From an uncultured Rhodocyclaceae bacterium (GTDB lineage: Bacteria > Pseudomonadota > Gammaproteobacteria > Burkholderiales > Rhodocyclaceae): a stretch of DNA of 64,000 bases. The stretch lies in assembly GCA_934271525.1 (NCBI GenBank), contig CAKQRL010000003.1:1-64000 (forward strand), given 5' to 3'. How positions within the stretch are numbered: the first letter of the stretch is position 1; each line of letters opens with the position of its first letter. Below, piece after piece: positions 18,143-25,560 of the stretch. Made by a program: the position numbers and the translations under genes. The notes beneath the pieces are model-generated. The model had not been told where the DNA came from, ran no database searches, and saw only the letters and a program-made list of their open reading frames with translations.

Positions 18143-19246
18143 TCAAAACGTCAAGTTGTTGCTCAATACTTCCCAAGGCAAAAGCGACACACCAAAAACT
18201 TTGGATACAAAATAAGCCATATTCACTGGCAACAGGGAAATACGTGGGGTTATATAAAACCACACACAAGGCATTAAAACCCAAACCAAAAATAAAAGGC
18301 GCAATGTTTTTTTGGAAATACTTGCCAAAAATTCAGCATTCAAAAAAACGTATTGCAATAACAATGGAAATGTTGCAATGGCAACTACCCGTGTGTAATC
18401 CATTGCAACAACTGGCAAAAAAACAAGCGGCAACAACGTTATCAAAAATACAAAGGCAATATTTTTAAATTTGAAAATATTAAAAACAACAAGCCAACCC
18501 AAACCCAACCCAGACCAAAGCGCCCATTGAAAATTTAAAAAGAAATCTTGCAAACGGGCGATAAAATCCAAAACCGAAAAACGCCCCAAAGCTTGAATAC
18601 CGCAATATTCAAAAATGGCAATTAAAATAATTTTTCCGAATAAAATACCAATTAAAAATAAAAAACAAAACAAACAAGAAAACGGTAATTTTATTTTTTT
18701 GCGATGACAAAACGTAGCAAAGTTTAAAGCGGCAACACCCAAAAACGCTTGCTCAAAATGTTGCATTCCCAAAAAAACGCCGAAAATCAGCGGGATGAAT
18801 ACCCCCCCCCATTTGTGATAAAGCGCAAAAGGTGCAAGCATTAAAAATAGCGTCAAAGAATCCATAAACACCCAAAAATATGCGGTGTGGGCAACGGGAA
18901 ACAAAAAGAAAACCACAATCGCTACTCGGGCGATTGCATCAGGCAACAAACGCCAAACGGTGTAAAAAAACAAAGCAGAAAATAAAAGCGAAAAAGCAAA
19001 ATAAAACAAAAAAATCCCAATATTTTGAGAGATGCCCAAACACCACATCAAAAAGGGACCAAGCCAATTCCAAAGCAAATATTGCGCATTGGGCGTATCC
19101 AAAAATGGATTTTCAAAAGGATTTTGGGTTAAAGGGAAAATCGCCGCCCAATTGCCCGGCATACCGATGCCGGTTTTAATCAGCATCAGCGCCATTAAAA
19201 CTGCCAACAAATAACGCTTGCGGATTTTGAAAATTAAAGTTTCCAT
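18143..19246 (-). CDS. Polytopic membrane protein with a G9 tract (paralogue of the gene at 32.0-33.1 kb)
   Basis: A 367-residue inner-membrane protein with about ten hydrophobic segments and no family I can name with certainty. The layout (short cytoplasmic start, MLIKTGIGMPG, a long loop with TPNAQYLLWNWLGPF, then TAYFWVFMDSLTLFLM) is reminiscent of GT-C-type glycosyltransferases or polysaccharide membrane proteins, which is an inference. A run of nine G, at 18802-18810, encodes the Trp-Gly-Gly of HKWGGVF and is in frame, so the gene is ON. Homology with the broken gene at 32006-33146 extends from end to end by eye. Confidence 0.75.
   Translation of the reverse strand: METLIFKIRKRYLLAVLMALMLIKTGIGMPGNWAAIFPLTQNPFENPFLDTPNAQYLLWNWLGPFLMWCLGISQNIGIFLFYFAFSLLFSALFFYTVWRLLPDAIARVAIVVFFLFPVAHTAYFWVFMDSLTLFLMLAPFALYHKWGGVFIPLIFGVFLGMQHFEQAFLGVAALNFATFCHRKKIKLPFSCLFCFLFLIGILFGKIILIAIFEYCGIQALGRFSVLDFIARLQDFFLNFQWALWSGLGLGWLVVFNIFKFKNIAFVFLITLLPLVFLPVVAMDYTRVVAIATFPLLLQYVFLNAEFLASISKKTLRLLFLVWVLMPCVWFYITPRISLLPVNMAYFVSKVFGVSLLPWEVLSNNLTF
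18802..18810. repeat. Homopolymer C9 (G9 on the coding strand)
   Basis: Nine C on the plus strand inside the membrane protein gene, in a genome part where runs of G or C this long are otherwise rare. In frame as sequenced. Confidence 0.95.
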
Positions 19247-19308
19247 TGGATTTTAATAGAAAAAAACAGCGTCATTTTAGCCTTGCCACTTTTTAAAAAA
19301 AACGATTT

Positions 19309-19359
19309 TCCACGGTAAACCTTTTGTTTTTTTCAAAAAAATATTTTGTTTACCGTGGA
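19309..19359. repeat. Palindromic element, 51 bp
   Basis: TCCACGGTAAAC at 19309 and GTTTACCGTGGA ending at 19359 around a T-run/A-run core. Between the histidine kinase and the membrane protein, both on the minus strand. Confidence 0.92.
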
Positions 19360-19418
19360 TTTTTTTATTTTTGGACAGGAAAATCTGCGGGCAACAAAAA
19401 AACATTTTGAAAAAACTT

Positions 19419-20429
19419 TTATTCTGTGTTTTCTTCGCTCGTATTGTTGAGTTTATTTAAATTGTCTGGCAAGGTGATGGTGAAAGTGGTGCCGTGGTTT
19501 GGCGTGCTTTCAAAGCGAATGTCGCCATTGTGGTGTTGAATAATTTCATAAGACAAAGACATTCCAAGCCCTGTGCCTTTGCCCGCAGGTTTGGTGGTAA
19601 AAAAAGGTTCAAAAACGTGCGGTTGAATGTCAAGCGCCATTCCTCTGCCGTTGTCCGCAATGATAACTTCCACGGTTTTGGAATCCTTCGTGCGTGTGGT
19701 GATTCTAATTTCACCGTTTTCGCTAGATACCGCTTGGGTTGCATTGACCAAAATATTCATAAACACTTGGCTCAACTGCGCAGGCAAACACACAATGCTG
19801 GGCAAATGCGCATCAAAATTGCGAATCAGCTTGGCTTTGTATTTGATTTCGTGCCACACCAAATTGATGGTGCTCTCCAAAACGGCATTGACGTTTTCCA
19901 TTTGCCATTGCCCTTGGTCAACGTGCGAAAACACCTTCATATCCTGCACAATTTTTTTTACGCGGTTTAAACCATCCGTTGATTCTTTTAACAAATCAAG
20001 CACATCCTCGCGCAAAAATTCGTAATCCATTGATTTTTTTAGTTTTTGAATTTCCGAGTCGGGTTTTGAATTTTTAGAATCAAATGCGTCTAAAAGTTTT
20101 AAAAGATTCTGCACATATTGCGAAAGCGTATTTAAATTAGAACTCACAAAACCCACAGGATTGTTGATTTCGTGCGCCACGCCCGCTGCCAACTGCCCAA
20201 TGGCAGACATTTTTTCCGATTGCAACAAGCGCTTTTTGGTTGCCTTGACTTCGTTTAAGGTTTCAGCATTGCGCGCGAGCATATTTTGGTAGTCGGAATC
20301 CAACGAATCCGCCAAGGCGGAAATGGCGGCAATGTCCTTTTTGGGTAATTTTTTTTTGAGTTTATTTAAAAGTGCTGCGAGGTTTTCGTGATTTTCCTTA
20401 AAACGCAATTCCAACTTTTTGCAAGGCAT
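19419..20429 (-). CDS. Cytoplasmic sensor histidine kinase
   Basis: A 336-residue histidine kinase without membrane segments. A helical N-terminus (residues 1-70, many Lys and Leu) leads into the H-box GVAHEINNP with phosphorylated His86, then a long helical linker and a GHKL ATPase domain with N-box MNILVNATQAV, DNGRGM and GTGLGMSLSYEII. It starts 12 bases after the receiver/HD-GYP gene with AAGGAA upstream, so the two are very likely an operon and a cognate pair. No sensory domain is visible; it may read signals through partner proteins. Confidence 0.92.
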   Translation of the reverse strand: MPCKKLELRFKENHENLAALLNKLKKKLPKKDIAAISALADSLDSDYQNMLARNAETLNEVKATKKRLLQSEKMSAIGQLAAGVAHEINNPVGFVSSNLNTLSQYVQNLLKLLDAFDSKNSKPDSEIQKLKKSMDYEFLREDVLDLLKESTDGLNRVKKIVQDMKVFSHVDQGQWQMENVNAVLESTINLVWHEIKYKAKLIRNFDAHLPSIVCLPAQLSQVFMNILVNATQAVSSENGEIRITTRTKDSKTVEVIIADNGRGMALDIQPHVFEPFFTTKPAGKGTGLGMSLSYEIIQHHNGDIRFESTPNHGTTFTITLPDNLNKLNNTSEENTE

Positions 20430-20441
20430 TTTATTTTCCTT

Positions 20442-21842
20442 TTAAAGAGCGGGCGCATCAGGCGAAGCGGACGATTCGGCAGGCGATTCTTCTGCGAGCG
20501 GTTCATAAATTTGCACGGTTTTGGGTTTGCCGCGGTGTTGTGCAACAAAGTCTAAGAGTTTGTCAATTAAGCCGTTATCCAAGGTGAAATCGGCGGCTAA
20601 AAGCATTACGCCGTCTTCTGAAAACAAATCGTGCGCAAGTTTCATCCCGGGTTTTAAAGCTTGGATGGCAATGGTGATTTCTTTGGCTTTGCCTTGTTGC
20701 AAGGCTAGCGCGCGTTTTTCGTTTTCTGCCAAATCGTAGGCAACAGGCGAAGGCGAACTTGCTGCTGGCCACATCACTTCAAAAAATGCCGCCACAACTT
20801 TGGGGTCGTAGCGTTTGCCGCCGTCTTTTTGAATGTATTCGCGCACTTCCAAAATGGTTTGTTTTTTGCCCGTTAAAAAACCTTCGGTTAGCCCATCAAA
20901 TTCGTTGGCAAGCGCCAAAATGCGCGAACCAATCGGAATTTGTTCGCCTGCCAAACCTTCTGGGTAACCTGTTCCTGCAAAATGTTCGTGGTGGTGGCGA
21001 ATCAGTTTTGCCGCATTGTGCAAATCTTCCAAAGGCATTAAAAGCTGTTCGCCTTTGACTGGGTGTTGGCAATAAATACTGCGTTCATCAGCACTCATTT
21101 TGATTGGCGGTTTGTTCAAAAGCATATCGCTAAACCCAATTTTGCCGATATCGTGCAATAACCCCGCCAAAAAAATATCGTTCAAAACCTTGTGTTCCAC
21201 GCCCATTTTGACGCCAATTTTATGCGCCAAATCGGCAACTCTGCGCGAATGCCCTGCCACATTACCGCCACGCAATTCTATTAAATTAGAAAAAATCTTA
21301 ATGGTCGTCATAAACGCCTTTTTGAGCCGCTCGTGTGCTGTGCGCAACTCCGCTGTGCGCTCAGTAACCTTGGCTTCTAAATTAGCGTTTAAATCTTTTA
21401 ATTCTTCATTTTGCTTTAAGGTTAAGGCTTCCAAGCGTTCTTTTTCTGCTTCCACTTCTTGCAAATGCAAGGCGGATTTCACCGTGTGGAGCAATTCTTC
21501 TTCATTCCAAGGTTTGGAAACATAGCGGTAAATATGCGCTTCATTGATGGCGTTGACGGTTGAATCCATATCGGAATAACCAGTTAATAAAATGCGAATA
21601 ATTTTGGGGTAACGTTTATAGACTTCGGTTAAAAAAGTAGCGCCATCCATTGTTGGCATACGCATATCCGAAATAACCAAATTAATTTCGCCCTTGCTGG
21701 CTTCTAATTCTTGCAGGCCTTCTTCACCACTTTCAGCAATTAAAACTCGGTAACCCGCCGGACGAAATAATCGGCGCATGGCGGATAAAATATTGACTTC
21801 GTCATCAACGCACAAAATCGTTATTGTTGGGTTTTCGCTCAT
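20442..21842 (-). CDS. Response regulator with HD-GYP cyclic-di-GMP phosphodiesterase domain
   Basis: Residues 8-125 form a receiver with acidic CVDDE, phosphoacceptor Asp59 in VISDMRMP and the conserved Lys in VSKPWN. A coiled linker (125-180) leads to an HD-GYP domain with HDIGK near residue 230 and HHHEHFAGTGYP, the residues expected of an active c-di-GMP phosphodiesterase. A C-terminal region (370-466) of unknown fold follows, ending in an acidic Ser/Glu/Ala tail. It is paired with the kinase immediately downstream. Length is 466 aa. Confidence 0.93.
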   Translation of the reverse strand: MSENPTITILCVDDEVNILSAMRRLFRPAGYRVLIAESGEEGLQELEASKGEINLVISDMRMPTMDGATFLTEVYKRYPKIIRILLTGYSDMDSTVNAINEAHIYRYVSKPWNEEELLHTVKSALHLQEVEAEKERLEALTLKQNEELKDLNANLEAKVTERTAELRTAHERLKKAFMTTIKIFSNLIELRGGNVAGHSRRVADLAHKIGVKMGVEHKVLNDIFLAGLLHDIGKIGFSDMLLNKPPIKMSADERSIYCQHPVKGEQLLMPLEDLHNAAKLIRHHHEHFAGTGYPEGLAGEQIPIGSRILALANEFDGLTEGFLTGKKQTILEVREYIQKDGGKRYDPKVVAAFFEVMWPAASSPSPVAYDLAENEKRALALQQGKAKEITIAIQALKPGMKLAHDLFSEDGVMLLAADFTLDNGLIDKLLDFVAQHRGKPKTVQIYEPLAEESPAESSASPDAPAL

Positions 21843-21886
21843 TGTTATTTTCCTTCTCTTTTTAATTGTGAATTATGGCGCAAAAT

Positions 21887-21937
21887 TCCACGGTAAACTG
21901 CTAATTTTTTTGAAAAAAATTTTGCGTTTACCGTGGA
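21887..21937. repeat. Palindromic element, 51 bp, between divergent signalling genes
   Basis: TCCACGGTAAAC at 21887 and GTTTACCGTGGA ending at 21937. It separates two gene starts, so it is not acting as a terminator here. Its right arm contains an in-frame GTG (21933) that could extend the next protein by eight codons. Confidence 0.92.
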
Positions 21938-21956
21938 AAATATCCAAAATAAAAAA

Positions 21957-22769
21957 ATGCAAGATTATTTCGCCATCCCTTTTAAACGAAACCGCGCCAC
22001 GCTTCTTTTGGTTGATGAAGAAGAAGGCGTGTTGTCGGCTTTAAAACGCTTATTGCGCAAGGATTACGATTTGCTCTTGGCAACCAACGGCGAAGATGCT
22101 CTGCACTTATTAGAAAAAAACCACGTAGATTTGATTATGGCTGGTCAACGTATGCCAGCGGGAATGACGGGCGTGGAATTTTTAAAACGCGCCAAGGTTT
22201 TAAAACCCGAAGTGGTGCGCATTGTGCTATCCGGTTATATGGATGCCGAATCAATGGCGAATGCGGTCAACGAAGGCGCTATTTACAAATTCTTTTTAAA
22301 ACCTTGGGACGATGAACAATTAAAAGAATCGCTCAAAGACGCTTGCCGCTACAAAGCCTTGATTGACGACAATTTGATGCTCACCCAAGCACTGCAAGAA
22401 AAAAACCAAGAACTTGCCGCTGCCAACGCTTTGTTAGAAAAAGGTTTGGCAAAAAACCAAAAAGCCTTGCATTTGTTGCACGAAGTTTTTGCACTTTTGC
22501 CGTGGCCGCTGGTCGGCGTGGATGAAAACCTGATGATTGCTTCCACCAACGAAGCCGCCGAAGCATTGTTTTCAAAAAATGGCATTTTTTTATTAGGCGA
22601 ATCGGCAGCGGTGTTGCCTTTTGATATTTTTTCTGCCTTAAAAAACAAAGAAGAAAAACGGCTTTATTTAAAGATAAACAATAAAAACTTTGCCTTGGAT
22701 ATTAAAAAAATTGACGACCACGCGGGCGCGCGCGGATTTTTACTGCTTTTTTTGGAAAAACCGCAATGA
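21957..22769 (+). CDS. Receiver-like protein lacking the phosphoacceptor Asp, with coiled coil and PAS-like tail
   Basis: Residues 15-130 align with the receiver of the HD-GYP protein next door (LLLVDEEEG, LSGYMDAESM, FFLKPWDDEQ) but the phosphorylation site reads LIMAGQRMP, with Gly63 where Asp is expected. It cannot be phosphorylated in the usual way. A coiled coil (about 135-180) and a PAS-like region (180-270, LVGVDENLMIASTNEAAEALF) follow. I start at the ATG at 21957; a GTG at 21933 in the palindromic element is in frame. It overlaps the next gene by 4 bases. Confidence 0.82.
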   Translation: MQDYFAIPFKRNRATLLLVDEEEGVLSALKRLLRKDYDLLLATNGEDALHLLEKNHVDLIMAGQRMPAGMTGVEFLKRAKVLKPEVVRIVLSGYMDAESMANAVNEGAIYKFFLKPWDDEQLKESLKDACRYKALIDDNLMLTQALQEKNQELAAANALLEKGLAKNQKALHLLHEVFALLPWPLVGVDENLMIASTNEAAEALFSKNGIFLLGESAAVLPFDIFSALKNKEEKRLYLKINNKNFALDIKKIDDHAGARGFLLLFLEKPQ

Positions 22770-22972
22770 AAACGATGGATGCGTTAAAAGCAGAGTTGGC
22801 GCATCTTTTTCGCCACGCGGGCAACAACGTGGCGCGCTATGAATTAGAAGAAATAATGTTCAATTATTACCAAGCACAAAACGCGGCACGCACCATTGAA
22901 ATGGTGGACGATTCTGATGATGCGCAATCAAAAGAGGCAATGCAAGAAAATGATGAAACTCAACAATCTTAA
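22766..22972 (+). CDS. Small acidic protein of unknown function in the signalling cluster
   Basis: A 68-residue protein, helical at the start (LKAELAHLFRHAGNNVARYELEEIMFNYYQAQ) and Asp/Glu/Gln-rich at the end. It overlaps the preceding receiver-like gene by 4 bases (ATGA) and the following HDOD gene by about 23 bases, so translational coupling supports it being real. I recognise no family. A regulatory partner of the neighbouring proteins is a guess. Confidence 0.6.
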   Translation: MKTMDALKAELAHLFRHAGNNVARYELEEIMFNYYQAQNAARTIEMVDDSDDAQSKEAMQENDETQQS

Positions 22973-23864
22973 TTTTGCCGACATCACGCAACGCTTAGAA
23001 TCGCAAATGTTGCTGCCCAAACTCACAGAGCAAATCATCCAAAGTATGTTGGATGAAGATATCAACATTGCGCAGTTGGCAGCGCAAATTGCCCAAGAAC
23101 AAGCCATTGTTGTGCGCACGTTGCGTGTTGCAAATTCGCCTTTTTATGGGCTTTCACGCCAAGTTGATAATTTGGAGAGCGCCATTATTATTTTGGGTTT
23201 TCGCACCATCCGCAATATTGCTTTCGGTGTGAGTTTGACGCACGCCTTTAAAAAAACAAGCACTTTTAACCAACACACTTTTTGGCAACATGCCATTGCG
23301 GTGGGTTCAGCCGCGCGGCATTTGGCACGTTTAAAAAAACAAAACACCGAAATGGCTTTTACTGCGGGACTTTTGCACAATATCGGCAAACTCGCATTGG
23401 GTAGCGTTTTTTCCGAAGAATACAAAGCCGTTATGGCTTACCAAGAAACGCACGATGTGCCGCTTTTAACGGCGGAAAAAACAATTTTGGGTTTAGACCA
23501 CACGGAAATTGGCGCCCACTTGACCAAAACGTGGAATTTGCCGCCTTCGCTCATTGATGTTGTGGCTTTTTGCCACCATCCTTCACAAACGAATGCAAAA
23601 ACGGCAGATTATGCAGAAAAAGCGGATTTTGCAGAATGTGCGGATTCGGCACGCATTCCTAATACCACAACGGATATTATTCACATTGCGCGCGCCATTG
23701 CGCCGGCTTTGCATTTGGCAGAAAAAGACCCCAAACACACCGCCATTCCACCTTTGGACGATGGCGCTTGGCGCAGACTATCCTTTAACCCTGATACGCT
23801 TAGCGCCACCTTTGCCAACATCATCAACGATTACACCGATTTATCCTTGGCATTGTTGGAATAG
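22950..23864 (+). CDS. HDOD domain signalling protein
   Basis: A 304-residue HDOD protein, a degenerate HD-family fold that occurs in bacterial signalling and usually lacks enzyme activity. Visible parts are LPKLTEQIIQ, VRTLRVANSPFYGLS, IIILGFRTIRNIAFG and GLLHNIGKLAL. After about residue 200 there is a stretch of Ala/Asp/Glu repeats (ADYAEKADFAECADSA). The ATG at 22950 or 22953 follows AGAGG; an upstream in-frame extension lies wholly in the preceding gene. It ends at a convergent junction with a 51-bp palindromic element. Confidence 0.9.
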   Translation: MMKLNNLNFADITQRLESQMLLPKLTEQIIQSMLDEDINIAQLAAQIAQEQAIVVRTLRVANSPFYGLSRQVDNLESAIIILGFRTIRNIAFGVSLTHAFKKTSTFNQHTFWQHAIAVGSAARHLARLKKQNTEMAFTAGLLHNIGKLALGSVFSEEYKAVMAYQETHDVPLLTAEKTILGLDHTEIGAHLTKTWNLPPSLIDVVAFCHHPSQTNAKTADYAEKADFAECADSARIPNTTTDIIHIARAIAPALHLAEKDPKHTAIPPLDDGAWRRLSFNPDTLSATFANIINDYTDLSLALLE

Positions 23865-23889
23865 TAGAAAAAGCGTTTTTTGGAAAAAA

Positions 23890-23940
23890 TCCACGGTAAA
23901 CAAAAAGTTTTTTTGAAAAAAATTTGGCGTTGACCGTGGA
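23890..23940. repeat. Palindromic element, 51 bp, convergent junction
   Basis: TCCACGGTAAAC at 23890 and GTTGACCGTGGA ending at 23940 with T7-G-A7 core. It separates the 3' ends of the HDOD and OpgB-like genes and may terminate both. Confidence 0.93.
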
Positions 23941-23943
23941 TTT

Positions 23944-25461
23944 TTATTCCACTTGCCAAAAGGAATCATACATTTTGTTGCCTCGGCGGATTTCATTATT
24001 CAACGTGTTTTTGTCAAAAGGCGATTCCAATAAACTTTGATGATAAAAAGGATTGCGCCCCAAGCCAAAAGATTCACTTTTGATTCCAACCGATTCAAGC
24101 AACACCGGCGCCATATCAAAATGAGTTACAAAACGGTATTTGCTTTTTTCTTTATCCACGTTTTTTTCAAAAGGCGTGTTGATAAAAGCATTAAAAATGC
24201 CATATTCCACCACCCGTTTTTGAAACAAACCACCGTGCGGCAAATGGTCGCCCAAAATCACAATGCTTGTGTTTTTGCCCAATTCGCTTTTTTCCACAAA
24301 ATCCACAAAATCGGCAATTAAAAGGTCTTCGCATTTGTAAAAATCAAGCAATGATCTGGGCATTTCCGGGCAAGAATGCGTGCCAACGGCTAAATTTTCG
24401 CCGTGCGTGTCAATGGTTGAAATATACAAAGCAAAAGGTTTCCCTGCCTTTTCAAAACCTTGGATTTTCTTTTTGGCAAGTTTAAAGGTTTCTCTATCAC
24501 TCAAACCCCAGCTGGTTACCGAAGTCATTGCTTTGGGCAAAGGATTCGGCACGATTTTTTGTTCTTGCAAATACTGCAAATCCAACAATTTAACGTTGTG
24601 TGCTTGAAACAATTCCGCTGCCCCCAATTTTTGCGGCGTTCCGGACAAATAAGCTTGCGTGTAGCCGAGTTTGTGCAACACGTCCGGCACACAAGTGGCG
24701 CCGTTTAAAAAATATTCAGGTTTAAAAGCATCGTTGGGCGGCACATTTAGCGGAACGCCGCACAAATAAGCCGCAATGCCCGCAACCGTCCAACCCGTGC
24801 CAAGCATTTGTTGCAAGCCGCCCATTTTGCTGTTGGTGGAAAAATTGATGTGGCGTGTGGCAAGCTCGCCAATTTTGGGCGCCACATCGCCCAAAGGCGC
24901 ATAAGGGTCGTGATGACTCAACGCAGACGGCAAGCCTTCAACAAAAATCACAATCAAATTTTGAAAGGGTTTAAAGCCTTCCAACGCCGCAAAATCAAAG
25001 GGTTTGTAATGGGTTTCGTAAAAAGTAGAAATGTTTTTTTGTTCTTTAAAATAATCTTTGATTTCCCATTTATTGACCACAATGTTGACCGACAAACCCA
25101 ACATCACAACCGCCAAAACAAGGCGTGTGCCGCTTGCGTGCTTTTGAAAAAAACACAACATCGGGCGAAAAAGAAAAACCAAAACTGCCCACGTTTGCCG
25201 TGAAAAAGTAATCAACAAAGCAATAAAAGTCGCAGGCAAAATGCTTTTTAAGAAAAAATCATGCACCAAACCGCTGCCACCCGCATTGGCTACGGGGAAT
25301 TTCAAATGAAAAACAATTTGCGAGAAGTGCTCAATCTCAAAAGTCTTTTTTAACCAAGTTGAGGCAAACAACAAAGCAATGCCGATAAAAACAGCCGAAA
25401 ATACAAATAAATTCAATAAAATACGTTTAAAACGGGGGGGGGGGGGATGGGTTAAAATCAT
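23944..25461 (-). CDS. OpgB/MdoB-like phosphoglycerol transferase of the sulfatase superfamily, phase-variable C13 tract (ON)
   Basis: A 505-residue inner-membrane enzyme with about four N-terminal membrane segments and a periplasmic alkaline-phosphatase-fold domain. Metal and nucleophile motifs include VEGLPSA (Glu175), GTGWTVAGI with nucleophile Thr225, YLCGVPL as in OpgB, DTHGEN and ILGDHLPHGG. OpgB moves phosphoglycerol from phosphatidylglycerol to periplasmic glucans; related enzymes modify lipid A or other glycans, so the acceptor is open. Codons 6-10 (Pro4-Arg) are a run of 13 C; as sequenced it is in frame, and a one- or two-base change would abolish the protein. Confidence 0.88.
   Translation of the reverse strand: MILTHPPPPRFKRILLNLFVFSAVFIGIALLFASTWLKKTFEIEHFSQIVFHLKFPVANAGGSGLVHDFFLKSILPATFIALLITFSRQTWAVLVFLFRPMLCFFQKHASGTRLVLAVVMLGLSVNIVVNKWEIKDYFKEQKNISTFYETHYKPFDFAALEGFKPFQNLIVIFVEGLPSALSHHDPYAPLGDVAPKIGELATRHINFSTNSKMGGLQQMLGTGWTVAGIAAYLCGVPLNVPPNDAFKPEYFLNGATCVPDVLHKLGYTQAYLSGTPQKLGAAELFQAHNVKLLDLQYLQEQKIVPNPLPKAMTSVTSWGLSDRETFKLAKKKIQGFEKAGKPFALYISTIDTHGENLAVGTHSCPEMPRSLLDFYKCEDLLIADFVDFVEKSELGKNTSIVILGDHLPHGGLFQKRVVEYGIFNAFINTPFEKNVDKEKSKYRFVTHFDMAPVLLESVGIKSESFGLGRNPFYHQSLLESPFDKNTLNNEIRRGNKMYDSFWQVE
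25434..25446. repeat. Homopolymer G13 (C13 on the coding strand)
   Basis: Thirteen G on the plus strand at codons 6-10 of the OpgB-like gene. In frame here; a length this unstable normally gives ON/OFF switching. Confidence 0.97.
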
Positions 25462-25508
25462 AAGGCATTTTTTTTGGGCGAAATTAAAAAAGCGGCATTG
25501 TATAAAAA

Positions 25509-25547
25509 TCCACGGTAAACGCCAAAAAAATTGGCGCCTACCGTGGA
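25509..25547. repeat. Palindromic element, short form
   Basis: TCCACGGTAAACGCC (25509 on) and GCCTACCGTGGA (25536-25547), 39 bp overall. Between ileS and the OpgB-like gene on the same strand. Confidence 0.9.
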
Positions 25548-25560
25548 AAATCGTTTTTAT

